A stretch of DNA of 64,000 bases from Bacillus sp. P14.5 (lineage in GTDB: Bacteria > Bacillota > Bacilli > Bacillales > Bacillaceae_B). The position numbers were made by a program, and so were the translations under genes. The notes under the pieces were generated by a model. That model ran no database searches. It was not told the DNA's origin and worked only from the letters and a program-made list of their open reading frames with translations. Of the stretch, positions 17,868 to 26,503 are shown one piece after another; position 1 is the first letter of the stretch; each line of letters begins with the position of its first letter. The stretch lies in the NCBI RefSeq assembly GCF_003316765.1, contig NZ_NIJF01000083.1:186001-250000 (forward strand), given 5' to 3'.

Positions 17868-17947
17868 CCACCTACTCTTAAGCAGGTTTAATAAAAACAA
17901 AAAGGTCAGCCGAATTCCTGAGGCCACTGAAAAAGTTCAACAAAAAG

Positions 17948-17994
17948 TTAAAAGGCAGAATCGTTTACTACAAAGAGCGATTCTGCCTTTTTCA
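17948..17994 (+). terminator. Terminator, AAAGGCAGAATCG type
   Basis: Arms AAAGGCAGAATCG and CGATTCTGCCTTT followed by TTTC. A near-identical hairpin ends the NIPSNAP gene at 43470-43518; both precede a copy of the large dispersed repeat. Confidence 0.8.
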
Positions 17995-18016
17995 TATAAG
18001 GTTTTATGAAAGAGTG

Positions 18017-18600
18017 TTGATTTCCGTTCCAGGTGCACGACTCCGCGGGGCGGGCGCCCGGCCTCCTCGGCTTCATAAAAAGCGGAAACGGCCGATCAGT
18101 GACGTACAGATTTTAGGGCTCTCGCATGAGATTAAGGAATCACGAAGAGCGATAGCGATTCGATGATAACTTATCTATATAAAGTGGAAAGGCCCCCGCT
18201 CAGCGGCGTACGGACTGGACTGACTCCGCATGAGATAAAGGAAACACAACGAACACAGTGAGTTGATGTTGACTTATCGCAAGGAGGAGGCAGGGAAGTC
18301 AGCTAGCCGTTGGGGCCTTGCAGCTAGATTCGCAAGAAGAGAGACCGAAATCTGCTAGTCGCTGGCCGCTGGAACTGGATTTGCCTGCGGGGTTACGTTC
18401 CAGTGGGTGCGTAACCTTGGTCTCACCTGTCATTAAAAGTGGAAGCGCCTCGGTCAGCCCCGACAGGCAAATGTTCTCAAGAGAATAAAAGGCGGTCTTT
18501 CCTTTTATTCTCTTGAGGTTATTTGACCCCGAGGGGCTAGGCGCTGGAACTAGACGACCGCTAGTCCGCAGGAGATTGTGCACCTTCCACTCCAATCAAC
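18017..18600 (+). repeat. Large modular dispersed repeat, copy 1 (584 bp)
   Basis: Bounded by TTGATTTCCGTTCCAGGTGC and the inverted partner GCACCTTCCACTCCAATCAA. Inside, in order: GC-rich left end, two GATAA...TTATC hairpin modules (about 18130-18275), a linker, the hairpin GGTTACG/CGTAACC (about 18390-18415), and a long irregular hairpin made of AGCGCCT/AGGCGCT (18444-18450 with 18539-18545), AGCCCC/GGGGCT (18456-18461 with 18533-18538) and a perfect 16-bp stem (18476-18491 with 18502-18517). GC content is well above the surroundings. Short ORFs through it are not conserved between copies. Confidence 0.85.
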
Positions 18601-19159
18601 GTTGAGAAAAAGAATAGCCTCAACTAATTGAACCGTCAATATAGGTGGTTGTTTCCAATGATACTACATCAAACAATGATGTTCAGTAAGTATATGGATC
18701 TTTAAATATCCTAGTTCCTCATAACAATATGCTTCCTAAAATACTAAATAGTCGACCTATCCTTTATTTTCAGAGAGCTAAAGGATAAATATTGTGGAGA
18801 AAAAAGCCGACTCTTTTTCCTTTATTTAGAGTCAGATTTTTCTTTATTAAACAAAGTGACATTCTAAAAATCACCAGATTTTCAGTGTTCTGTAATTCCT
18901 ACGGCTGACTTTTTCTTTTCAAAATTCTTCACAATTAGAACGAATGGAATACTCTCGTTACCTTTTAACTTAATACTACGAGGAATAAACCCATAAATTA
19001 CGTCCTTTGCAGTTCCTTTTCCTTTTCCTGACTTAATTCCCCAATGAACTACTCCTTACTGTTTACCTCTTAGAAAAAAATTCTTCAACTTTTCCTGCTA
19101 TTCCTATTGAAAGGGCATATAATGAAAATTAGAATCTATGTGACCCGGGGGGATACTTT
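18601..19159. other. Intergenic region between repeat copy 1 and the GNAT gene
   Basis: AT-rich, no ORF with a ribosome binding site on either strand. A TATAAT at about 19119, preceded by TTGAAA with short spacing, is a possible promoter for the GNAT gene. Otherwise nothing recognised. Confidence 0.4.
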
Positions 19160-19987
19160 ATGCTTACCGACATTAAGCTTAACGAAATAGAAGAATTACG
19201 GCTCCTTTGTGAAGAACATGACAACTGTAAGTTAAAACTCAATGAAGATATGCTCCGCTCACGCACCAGCCTGCTGGATGATTACTTCCATTATGAAGAT
19301 GGAAAATTGACCGGTTATCTGGGGTTATATGGTTTTGGAAAAAGCTATGAACTATGCGGCATGGTTCACCCTCATTATCGCAAAAGGGGTATTTTTCAAA
19401 GTCTTTTCAACCAATCCATCTATTCCTTGAAAGAGAGAAAGATCAGCAAACTTCTCATTAATGCGCCAGGCTCATCTCAATCAGGAAAGTCTTTCATTGA
19501 AAACATTCCTGCAACTTATTCCTTCTCTGAATACCAGATGAGATGGCAGCCAAAGAAGATACTCAGCGGTAATACCGATATTAAATTGATTCCTGTTACA
19601 AAAGAGGACCTGCCTCTGATTCTAGACCTGGATAATTTATGCTTCAATGTAGAACGCGAGGATTCATTGGAGTTTATGCAAATGGTCAAAAATGATAATG
19701 AAAGCCATAGCTTCATGATTGAATACAAGGGTGATAAGGTCGGAAAAATCCATATCCAGCAGGAAAAGAACAAAAGTTACATATTCGGATTTGCTGTTCA
19801 TCCCTCACATCAAGGAAAAGGTATCGGGAGCAGCGTACTGGAGAAAACGGTGAATAACGAAAGCTCTGCAGGCAGAGACATCTTTCTGGAAGTAGCGGCA
19901 AAGAATTCAAACGCATTAAAGTTATATGAAAAAGCAGGGTTTGTCTCCTATCAAGTTCAGGACTACTTTGCATATGAAGGTTTATAA
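19160..19987 (+). CDS. GNAT family acetyltransferase, two-domain
   Basis: A 275-residue protein with two GNAT folds. The first half has a degenerate acetyl-CoA loop (CGMVHPHYRKRGIFQSLF), the second an intact one (FAVHPSHQGKGIGSSVLEKTV, V-x-x-x-x-QGKGIG) followed by LEVAAKNSNALKLYEKAGF, the standard C-terminal GNAT signature. Substrate unknown. GGGGGG ribosome binding site before ATG. Ends at two consecutive hairpins, the second a strong terminator. Confidence 0.85.
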   Translation: MLTDIKLNEIEELRLLCEEHDNCKLKLNEDMLRSRTSLLDDYFHYEDGKLTGYLGLYGFGKSYELCGMVHPHYRKRGIFQSLFNQSIYSLKERKISKLLINAPGSSQSGKSFIENIPATYSFSEYQMRWQPKKILSGNTDIKLIPVTKEDLPLILDLDNLCFNVEREDSLEFMQMVKNDNESHSFMIEYKGDKVGKIHIQQEKNKSYIFGFAVHPSHQGKGIGSSVLEKTVNNESSAGRDIFLEVAAKNSNALKLYEKAGFVSYQVQDYFAYEGL

Positions 19988-20023
19988 GTAGAAGTAAAAA
20001 GGCTGTGTCAATTTCACAGCCTG

Positions 20024-20070
20024 AACCTGTAGACATGGTCCAAAATATGGACCATGTCTACAGGTTTTTT
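20024..20070 (+). terminator. Terminator of the two-domain GNAT gene
   Basis: Perfect stem AACCTGTAGACATGGTCC/GGACCATGTCTACAGGTT with AAAATAT loop and TTTTTT tail. A second hairpin AGGCTGTG/CACAGCCT lies just before it at 19999-20022. Confidence 0.9.
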
Positions 20071-20110
20071 CTGTGTACACCTGAATAATTGGGTGTTTGG
20101 AAATGAAAAG

Positions 20111-20846
20111 TTGATTTCCGCTCCAGGCGAACGACTCCGCGGGGCGGGCGGTGAAGCGAAAGTAGAAGCGGCCGTTCAGCGACGTAAAGATTTTAGGGCT
20201 CTCGTATGAGATAAAGGAATCACGAAGAGCGACAGCGATTCGATGATGACTTATCTATATAAAGTGGAAAGGCCCCGCTCAGCGGCGTACGGACTGGACT
20301 GACTCCGCATGAGATAAAGGAAACACAACGAACACAGTGAGTTGATGTTGACTTATCTTATAAAGTGGAGAGGTCCCGCTTAGCCGCGTACAGATTGTAG
20401 GGCTCTCGTATGAGATAAAGGAATCACAACGAACAAAGTGAGTTGATGATGACTTATCGCAAGGAGAGAGACCGAAATCTGCTAGCCGTTGGGACCTCGG
20501 AACTGGATTCGCAAGGAGGAGGCAGGGAAGTTAGCTAGCCGTTGGGGCCTTGCAGCTAGATTCGTAAGAAGAGAGACCGAAATCTGCTAGTCGTTGGCCG
20601 CTGGAACTGGATGAGCCTCCTCGGGTGCGCCTGTTTAAAAAGTGTAAGCGCCCCGGGCAGCTCCGACAGGCAAATGTTCCGAAGAGAAAAAAAGGCGGTC
20701 TTTCCTTTTATTCTCTTCGGGTTATTTGACCCCGAGGAGCTGGGCGCTGCAACTGGATTGGGGGTTACGTTCCAGTGGGTACGTAACCTTGGTCTCACCT
20801 GTCCCGCTAGTCCGGCAGGAGCTCGTACGCCTTCTGCTCCAATCAA
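20111..20846 (+). repeat. Large modular dispersed repeat, copy 2 (736 bp)
   Basis: Starts TTGATTTCCGCTCCAGGCG, ends with CCTTCTGCTCCAATCAA, inverted to each other. This is the longest copy: three GATAA...TTATC hairpin modules (about 20209-20256, 20311-20356, 20413-20458), duplicated AGAGACCGAAATCTGCTAG linkers, then the long hairpin region. The stretch 20629-20770 is almost base-for-base the same as 43607-43750 in copy 4, but copy 2 also holds a GGTTACGT/ACGTAACC hairpin at about 20763-20788 that copies 4 and 5 lack. Confidence 0.88.
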
Positions 20847-21084
20847 CCCTTTGTAAACTAAGGCTGGGTTTTTTTGACACCAAAACCTTTGAAAAAATCT
20901 GTGTGGGATTCATTTTGTAATCAAAGCACGCTTCCAATCCATTGAAATGTAAAAACTGCCCGTTATTACGACGAAAATGCACTTCTAGTTAAAAACTAAT
21001 TGATTTATAGACACCTTTCGCTGATTTACATAAACGAGTTTAAACATTCGAGGCACACTGAACTGAATAAAACACTTTACCCTT
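20847..21084. other. Intergenic region after repeat copy 2
   Basis: No gene recognised. It adjoins the transposase relic and may include more of the decayed insertion sequence. Confidence 0.35.
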
Positions 21085-21345
21085 AGCAGAAAGAAACAAC
21101 CGAAAGAGTTTTTGCTGATACGAAAACACGGTATGTGTGGGACGACGTTGAAAGGTCTAAAAAATACCAATGCAGGAGATGCTTACATTTCTGCCATGAA
21201 GCTTGAGACATCGATAAAACATGGCGAGGGTTATGCCCAGTTTAAACATCAACGATTTTTATTCAAAATTTTACAAACCCCACTCCACCTTTATGTTGGA
21301 GTGGGGTTTGTCTATGGTCTGAGAATGTGGACTTACACAGCCTTT
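21085..21345 (+). pseudogene. C-terminal relic of an IS1182-type transposase
   Basis: Translation across two frames gives RKKQPKE-RVFADTKTR and then KHGMCGTTLKGLKNTNAGDA followed by ISAMKLE, matching the ERSFADAK-x-x-HGMRxTTLRGLKK...AMNLKKLA end region of IS1182-family DDE transposases. At the end LFKILQTPLHLYVGVGFVYG resembles the extreme C-terminus of these proteins. At least one frameshift, altered residues and no N-terminal DDE residues: an old, truncated copy. Terminal repeats not seen. Confidence 0.6.
21273..21311 (-). terminator. Terminator of the metS-phosphodiesterase unit
   Basis: Stem AAACCCCACTCCA/TGGAGTGGGGTTT (21275-21287 with 21297-21309), then GTAAAATTTTG on the minus strand. 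Lies 45 bases beyond the phosphodiesterase stop. Confidence 0.75.
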
Positions 21346-21354
21346 TTACTCCCA

Positions 21355-21849
21355 TCAACTCTTATCTCTATAAAAAACATGATACGACTTTATCTCATCA
21401 TCTATCTCCAATACTCCGAATGAGTAGTAAGGCTGCTTTCGCTTATCCGTAGCTGAACCAGGGTTAAATAATAATGTGCCCTGTTCGAACCTCAGATATG
21501 GGATATGAGAATGACCGAAAATAATGATATCAGGTTTCTCATCGAATTCATCCAACACTCTTTTTTCTGTAGTTTTACCCCTACCATCCCCGTGTACGAT
21601 CCCAATGGAAAATGAACCTGCCTTCAGGACCTGTTTTCGTGGAAATTGGCTTTTGATCTCCTGTGAATCTGTATTGCCATATACACCTTCAACTCTTCCG
21701 AATCTCTTTAACCTTTCATGCACATCAAGGCTGTTCCAATCTCCACCATGAATGATCAGGTCTGCGTTTTTCAATTCAGATATGAGGCGGTCTGGAAGCT
21801 CCTTCCCTTTATTCGGCATATGTGTGTCACTAATAACGACGATCCTCAC
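21355..21849 (-). CDS. YfcE/MJ0936-type metallophosphoesterase
   Basis: A 164-residue calcineurin-like phosphodiesterase. The metal ligands are all present: SDTHMP (D-x-H), GGDW, GNTD, HGDGRG and GHSHIP, then NPGSATDKR. The family hydrolyses phosphodiesters; the cellular substrate is unclear. GTG start with GGGGGG upstream. It follows metS by about 26 bases in the same direction, so the T-box may control both. Confidence 0.88.
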   Translation of the reverse strand: MRIVVISDTHMPNKGKELPDRLISELKNADLIIHGGDWNSLDVHERLKRFGRVEGVYGNTDSQEIKSQFPRKQVLKAGSFSIGIVHGDGRGKTTEKRVLDEFDEKPDIIIFGHSHIPYLRFEQGTLLFNPGSATDKRKQPYYSFGVLEIDDEIKSYHVFYRDKS

Positions 21850-21875
21850 GTTATCCCCCCTCTGGAGTTCATTAG

Positions 21876-23501
21876 TTATTTGTCCAGTTTAGCCCTCTCT
21901 ATTTCGATTCTCTCTTGAGGTATAGGTGTAAAAAGAGATTCCCGGCCAGAAATTTCTGCCTTCACAGGAAGGCTGAAAGGTTTCCAGCGCCGTTGTTCTT
22001 TCAGCTCAAACTGACTATAAATCTTTTCAGCGGTAAATGGCAGAAAAGGAGAAAGCAGGACTGAGAGATTCAGGCTGAGATAGAGACAGCTTTCCAAGAT
22101 GAACTTTGCTTGTCCCCTGTCTTCTTTTATGACTCTCCAAGGCTGCCCGTCATCGAAATACTTATTTCCCCATCGAATGATATCAAAGGCCCTTCTTGCT
22201 GCTTTCCTGCACTCGCCTTTTTCAAGCCATTCACCAGTTTCCTTGAAAACCGTTTCCAATTGATCGGTTACTTTAGGATCGACTTCTTTCATTACGGTTA
22301 CATTCCCGAACTCTTTTTCATAAAACTTAACCGTTCTTTGAATGAAGTTTCCAAGCCCTCCCAGTAATTCACTGTTATGTTTAAAAACAAATTCCCTCCA
22401 AGAGAAATCAGCATCTCTTTTATCAGGATAATTCACACTGAAATAGTAGCGAAGAGAATCTGGATGGTAATCTTTCAATACATCCGGAAGCCAAACGGCC
22501 CAATCTTTACTCGTCGATATTTTTCTTTTTTCTAGTGTCACATATTCGCTAGAAACTATCCAATCAGGGAGACTTTCATTTTTAATCCCCTTCAAAACGG
22601 CCGGCCAGATGATGGTATGGAATGGAATATTATCTTTTCCATGAACGTAATAAGAAGTGGTGTCCCTATTCCAAAACTCTTTCCAATCACTTCCTGTTTC
22701 TTCAGCCCATTCTTTGGCCGCCGATAGATATCCGCTTACTGCTTCAATCCACACATAAATTTTCTTGTCCTCATATCCCTCGACCGGAACTGTTACACCG
22801 TTGCCTAAGTCCCTCGTTACCGCTCGGTCATGAAGCCCTTCTTTCAAGTAGCGCTGAGTTAAATTGTTTGCGTTTTCTCTCCATTTATCCCGGCTTTCAT
22901 CTGCGTATTCCTTTAACTCACTCTGCAACTGTGATAAAGCAAGGTAGAAATGTGCAGTCTCCTTAAGAATAGGAGCTTTCAGGCAGAACTTGCAGTGCTT
23001 TTCATCTAATTCAGCAGGGTCCAGAATTCTTCCGCAAGCGTCACATTGATCTCCTCTTGCCCTTTCTCCGCAATCAGGACAATTTCCTTCAACAAAACGA
23101 TCGGGTAAAAAGCGGTCACATTCCAAGCAGTAGGTTTCTTCTGTTGTTTTTTCATATAGAATATTATTGTCTATTAACTTTTTAAAAATGTTCCGGACTT
23201 CCCGGTGATGATAATCTGAATCTGTCCTGCTGTAAAAATCATAGCTGAAGCCGAGGTCCTGAAAGCAGCTCTGAAACTCTCGATGATATCTGTCAGCAAT
23301 TTCACTAACCTGCAATCCTTCCTTATTCGCTCTGATTTCAATGGGAGTTCCATTACAGTCACTGCCCGAAACATACAGCACACTATCCCCTCTCAGCCGG
23401 TAATACCTAGCTAATATATCGCCGGGCAGCAATGCCGCCAAGTGTCCAATATGCAGGGATCCATTTGCATAAGGCCAAGCTCCTCCAATAAAAACGCTCA
23501 T
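21876..23501 (-). CDS. metG: Methionyl-tRNA synthetase (second-type MetRS)
   Basis: A 541-residue class I synthetase that charges tRNA-Met. HIGH-type motif in AWPYANGSLHIGHLAALLPGD; connective peptide with two zinc knuckles (CLECDRFLPDRF...CPDCG and CDACGRIL...CKFC); KMSKS-type loop KRKISTSKDWAVW, in which KMSKS is ISTSK. There is no C-terminal tRNA-binding domain. This form differs from the usual Bacillus MetRS (about 650 aa with one knuckle and a C-terminal OB domain), so it is probably an additional enzyme. Preceded by a T-box leader. ATG 23501 with GGAGGA site. Confidence 0.9.
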   Translation of the reverse strand: MSVFIGGAWPYANGSLHIGHLAALLPGDILARYYRLRGDSVLYVSGSDCNGTPIEIRANKEGLQVSEIADRYHREFQSCFQDLGFSYDFYSRTDSDYHHREVRNIFKKLIDNNILYEKTTEETYCLECDRFLPDRFVEGNCPDCGERARGDQCDACGRILDPAELDEKHCKFCLKAPILKETAHFYLALSQLQSELKEYADESRDKWRENANNLTQRYLKEGLHDRAVTRDLGNGVTVPVEGYEDKKIYVWIEAVSGYLSAAKEWAEETGSDWKEFWNRDTTSYYVHGKDNIPFHTIIWPAVLKGIKNESLPDWIVSSEYVTLEKRKISTSKDWAVWLPDVLKDYHPDSLRYYFSVNYPDKRDADFSWREFVFKHNSELLGGLGNFIQRTVKFYEKEFGNVTVMKEVDPKVTDQLETVFKETGEWLEKGECRKAARRAFDIIRWGNKYFDDGQPWRVIKEDRGQAKFILESCLYLSLNLSVLLSPFLPFTAEKIYSQFELKEQRRWKPFSLPVKAEISGRESLFTPIPQERIEIERAKLDK

Positions 23502-23529
23502 AACTGATTCCTCCTAAAGTGGTATGAAA

Positions 23530-23836
23530 ACATAAAACCCCCCGTCCATAGATGTATAGACATCTAAGGACGAGGGGTCTGCTCGCGGTACCACCTTAGT
23601 TCACTGAAGACTCGCGCCGTCAGTCTCATCAAGTACGGAATGCAAAAAAAGAACATTCTTATACTGTGGCCATGATAACGGAAGCCAATTCCCGTTCCAC
23701 CCTACACCACCTGGTTCGAATGGAATGCTCAGAGATCATCTTCAATCAACTTTCCCCCTGCTTCTTTTCAGCATCCGAAGCTCTCTGTTAAGGTTCCACA
23801 TTGATTTACTCTTCTCTTCAACGCAACTAATTATTG
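23530..23836 (-). promoter_or_regulatory. T-box leader of the methionyl-tRNA synthetase gene
   Basis: Minus-strand leader with the T-box sequence AAGGTGGTACCGCG (23584-23597), which binds the acceptor end of uncharged tRNA, followed by the terminator stem ACCCC-CGTCC/GGACG-GGGGT (23536-23580). Promoter: TTGCAA (23866-23871), 17-bp spacer, TAATAT (23843-23848). Tandem CATAAG/ATGGCC-containing sequence upstream forms stem I; I could not fix the specifier codon, but methionine is expected from the gene. Uncharged tRNA-Met should favour read-through. Confidence 0.85.
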
Positions 23837-23951
23837 TTTACTATATTATGAAATGCGGGAGAAAATTGCAAGTGTTTTTTTCAACCGCATCATTCTCAGC
23901 CTTTTTACCCCCTGCAATCTCTACAAGGAAAAACTTTAAGAGGCAGCAATA

Positions 23952-23990
23952 GAAAAGCTGTCAGCTCTGGAGCTGACAGCTTCTTTTTTA
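23952..23990. terminator. Terminator between T-box region and lipoprotein gene
   Basis: Perfect stem AAGCTGTCAGCT/AGCTGACAGCTT with a 4-base loop; T-tract on the plus strand and a short one on the minus strand. It ends the leftward lipoprotein gene. Confidence 0.8.
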
Positions 23991-23991
23991 G

Positions 23992-24135
23992 TTATTCAGC
24001 ATTTTCCTCTGTGTTTTCAACTGCGTTATTTTCAGTGTTAGTTCCTGTGTTGTTCTCTTCTCCATTATTGCTGCAACCTGCTGCAAAGCCTACTACTGTC
24101 AATGCTGTCAATACCATAAGTAACATTTTTTTCAT
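23992..24135 (-). CDS. 47-aa small lipoprotein
   Basis: ATG 24135 after GGAGGC; stop TAA at 23992-23994. MKKMLLMVLTALTVVGFAAGC is a complete lipoprotein signal with lipobox GFAAGC; the remaining 27 residues are Asn/Glu/Thr-rich (CSNNGEENNTGTNTENN) with no fold evident. Predicted to be lipid-anchored at the outer face of the membrane. Too short to assign a function; ends at a strong hairpin. Confidence 0.75.
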   Translation of the reverse strand: MKKMLLMVLTALTVVGFAAGCSNNGEENNTGTNTENNAVENTEENAE

Positions 24136-24609
24136 TTTAATAGCCTCCTTTGGAATGTTGCATTGCGAATTACATGTTTATCTTACATGATTTTTTAATC
24201 CTGAAAAGGCATTTAACCTTTATTTAACAATCACTTATCAAGCCATTAACAATCCTTAAAAACCCTTTTACAATCCTGTCCTATTTAAGAGTTGACCCTT
24301 TTACATCCCAGAAGAACGGCTGCGGGGAATGGGTGATGTGGCTTAATGTATTCAAGAAAAAGCATCAAAAACAGCAGTAATAGAGGGAAAGTATTCTGAT
24401 ATTCACTTAAAAATCAGTTCCCTTTCCCCCCAAAAAACATTCCATTGTTTTTCTGAAATGAGTTCATTTTCTTCTTGAATCTTGCCAAAATGTTAAGACA
24501 AAAAAAGCACCATGAATTCTTTGGGGAATTCAAGTGCTTTTTATGTACTGTAGATTTTGAACCTCTAATGTAAATCCGGAACGATTAAGATAAGGGTGCT
24601 GATTTTCTA
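24136..24609. other. Intergenic region with a terminator
   Basis: No ORF with a ribosome binding site. The only structure seen is the hairpin at 24502-24546, the terminator of the GNAT gene to the right. Confidence 0.4.
24502..24546 (-). terminator. Terminator of the GNAT gene 24610-25449
   Basis: Nested arms AAAAGCAC...GTGCTTTT and GAATTC...GAATTC around TTTGGG; on the minus strand followed by TTTTTTTGTC. Confidence 0.75.
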
Positions 24610-25449
24610 TTAAAGATTGATCATCTTAGAGTCGCATACTGGCTCATAACCAATTTCCATATATATTTTGTTGGAAGTCGGATTATCTAAATCTGTGTAC
24701 AAGGTACAGAATTGGTTGGTTTGAAGCAGTTTTTCACTCAGCTTGGCAACCACGGATCTTCCATATCCCTTTCGCCTGCAGTCTCTTGGCGTATATACGA
24801 AATTCACGGTGACTCCGTTATCCGTCTTTCTAGCCTGTCGAGCCATGGAAACCGGAACACCATCCACTTTCCAAAGAAAAACAGAGTCTTCCTCAACCAT
24901 CTCGGCAGCGCGTTTTCTTGCATCCTCTTTTGGGATTGGTGTCTCTGGAGTATCTTCGGTGAAACCTTGAAGCCATTCTGTTACCAGCTCGATGTCTTTC
25001 TCATCAGCCAATTCCATCCTGCCTTGACTGATCTCTATGTCGTTGATGCTCTGCAGTTTATATATTCTCTGCCTCATATTCACTTCATAAGGCTTTTGAG
25101 TTTTTTCACTCCAAAATTCTGCCAGGGGTTCGACAGCCATGGTATTTCCTATGAAACCAGGAAGCCTTAAACTTTTCTCTTCAGTGTATTCCCACATAGC
25201 TTGCCCTATTGCAGCCACTTTGTCATAATCAAAGACCGTCACAATTAAATAGTGTGGCGGAGTTCTTACAAATACTGCATGGATGGTCTCGCCTTCTTTA
25301 TAGACAGCCAAGAAAGGATCTTCGTACCGTCCTGTTCTAATTTGATCGAGCAACCCTAATGGCAGGTTGTTTTCTGCTTCTTCCCTTAACAGGAGGGGGC
25401 GTACAACTTCATCAAATTGATCTGCATCGGTATAAATAACTAAACTCAT
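24610..25449 (-). CDS. GNAT family acetyltransferase
   Basis: A 279-residue protein whose C-terminal third is a GNAT domain: VNFVYTPRDCRRKGYGRSVVAKLSE (RRKGYG acetyl-CoA loop) then CTLYTDLDNPTSNKIYMEIGYEPV. The N-terminal part (QFDEVVRPLLLREEAENNLPLGL) is the accessory domain common in this Bacillus group. Substrate unknown. Start chosen at ATG 25449 (MSLVIYTD) with GAGGTGAAGGAA upstream; an upstream ATG at 25527 lacks a site. Confidence 0.85.
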   Translation of the reverse strand: MSLVIYTDADQFDEVVRPLLLREEAENNLPLGLLDQIRTGRYEDPFLAVYKEGETIHAVFVRTPPHYLIVTVFDYDKVAAIGQAMWEYTEEKSLRLPGFIGNTMAVEPLAEFWSEKTQKPYEVNMRQRIYKLQSINDIEISQGRMELADEKDIELVTEWLQGFTEDTPETPIPKEDARKRAAEMVEEDSVFLWKVDGVPVSMARQARKTDNGVTVNFVYTPRDCRRKGYGRSVVAKLSEKLLQTNQFCTLYTDLDNPTSNKIYMEIGYEPVCDSKMINL

Positions 25450-25535
25450 TTCCTTCACCTCTGCAGAACAATTCGACGTCCCGCCCTCAATTTCCTCCTG
25501 TAGCACTGTATAAAGGGAAATATCCACTTTCTGAG

Positions 25536-25694
25536 TTACTTAACTAAAGTATCCAAGAATTTTTTAAGTGTTGGGTTTCGTTTTTCTGCTTTCTGGTTCC
25601 CCTGCCCTGAAGTGAATTCTTTTGAAAATTCCTCTGAGGTTAATGACTTGGCAGTTTGAAGCCCTGATTTGGTTTTTCGGTTTCGTTTCGTCAT
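25536..25694 (-). CDS. 52-aa basic small protein
   Basis: ATG 25694, stop 25536-25538. MTKRNRKTKSGLQTAKSLTS, then QGNQKAEKRNPTLKKFLDTL; very basic and hydrophilic. AAGGAGAG lies 9 bases upstream of the chosen ATG. I do not recognise the family; small basic proteins of this kind in spore formers are sometimes spore-core proteins, but no motif supports that here. Confidence 0.6.
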   Translation of the reverse strand: MTKRNRKTKSGLQTAKSLTSEEFSKEFTSGQGNQKAEKRNPTLKKFLDTLVK

Positions 25695-25838
25695 GGTCAT
25701 CATCTCTCCTTTCAATAATTAGTTTCCTCCCCCTTCGGTGCTTTCATTCAAGAGGAAACTGAAGATAATTTGGAAATTTTTATAGCCGATTGGCACATTA
25801 TTCGTTATAATACTACACAATTCAGGAGGTGTATTTAG

Positions 25839-26342
25839 ATGATCATTCGCGAACTCACTGCAGAAGATGCACAGAAATACTGGGACCTGCGTCTGGAAGC
25901 ATTGATAAATAACGGAGAGGCATTTGCGGTTACATATGAAGAATCCACTTCCCGTTCCAACCCGGTTGAACGGGTAAGAAATAATCTAGTTTCATCAGGA
26001 AGCACTACGCTTGGTGCGTTTATAGATGGGAAACTGGCAGGCAATGTTACGATTTTATTCAACTCTCTTGAGAAAATGAAACATAAGGGTTCCATCGTGG
26101 CCATGTATGTTTCTCCTTCGTCAAGAAAACTGGGTATTGGAAGCGCCCTGTTATCTGAAGCTGAAAAAACAGCAAAACAATCAGGTGTTGAACGATTGCA
26201 ATTGACCGTAGTGACAAGTAACTCTTCAGCTATTAAGCTGTATGAACGAGCTGGTTACAGTTCATATGGGGTCGAGAAACACGCTATGAAAGCTAATGGA
26301 GAATACCTAGATGAGATGTGGATGAGTAAGGAACTGCTCTAG
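25839..26342 (+). CDS. GNAT family acetyltransferase
   Basis: A 167-residue single-domain GNAT of the PhnO/RimI-like kind: AMYVSPSSRKLGIGSALLSEAEKTA (RKLGIG loop) and LTVVTSNSSAIKLYERAGYSSYG. Excellent CAGGAGGTG ribosome binding site. Divergent from the 52-aa gene. Substrate unknown. Confidence 0.88.
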   Translation: MIIRELTAEDAQKYWDLRLEALINNGEAFAVTYEESTSRSNPVERVRNNLVSSGSTTLGAFIDGKLAGNVTILFNSLEKMKHKGSIVAMYVSPSSRKLGIGSALLSEAEKTAKQSGVERLQLTVVTSNSSAIKLYERAGYSSYGVEKHAMKANGEYLDEMWMSKELL

Positions 26343-26356
26343 CACTTCAAGTCCAG

Positions 26357-26394
26357 AACAAAAAAGAAGTGAGACAGTTTCTCACTTCTTTTTT
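26357..26394. terminator. Terminator between GNAT and the TIGR02206-type gene
   Basis: Perfect stem AAAAGAAGTGAGA/TCTCACTTCTTTT with T-run, following the GNAT stop; symmetric enough to act on both convergent transcripts. Confidence 0.85.
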
Positions 26395-26441
26395 GATAAT
26401 CTTCATGCATTCTCTCAAGAGGGGGGCTCTTGTCACGTCAA

Positions 26442-26456
26442 TGAGAATGATTTTCA
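26442..26456. promoter_or_regulatory. Fur-box-like sequence in a convergent intergenic gap
   Basis: TGAGAATGATTTTCA matches the 7-1-7 Fur consensus TGATAATNATTATCA at 12 of 14 defined positions, followed by CTATCATTG. It lies downstream of both flanking genes, where no promoter is expected, so its role is unclear. Confidence 0.35.
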
Positions 26457-26503
26457 CTATCATTGTAGTCCATTTTTGGTAACCTGTCAACAAAGTAAAT
26501 TAT

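Noticed and set aside
20556..20982. Several overlapping ORFs of 60-100 codons inside the large repeat copies (also at 18299-18595, 43601-43813, 48201-48509)
   Set aside because: They have no ribosome binding sites, frames are not kept between copies, and changes between copies preserve base pairing rather than codons.
23680..23710. Second complete T-box (AGGGTGGAACGGG core)
   Set aside because: Only about 10 of 14 positions match, and there is no second terminator/antiterminator pair; it is probably part of stem I.
24712..25170. 152-codon ORF opposite the GNAT gene
   Set aside because: Antisense shadow of a clear GNAT gene, no ribosome binding site, no family resemblance. Similar long shadows at 37056-37559, 39191-39853 and 51060-51476 were rejected for the same reason.
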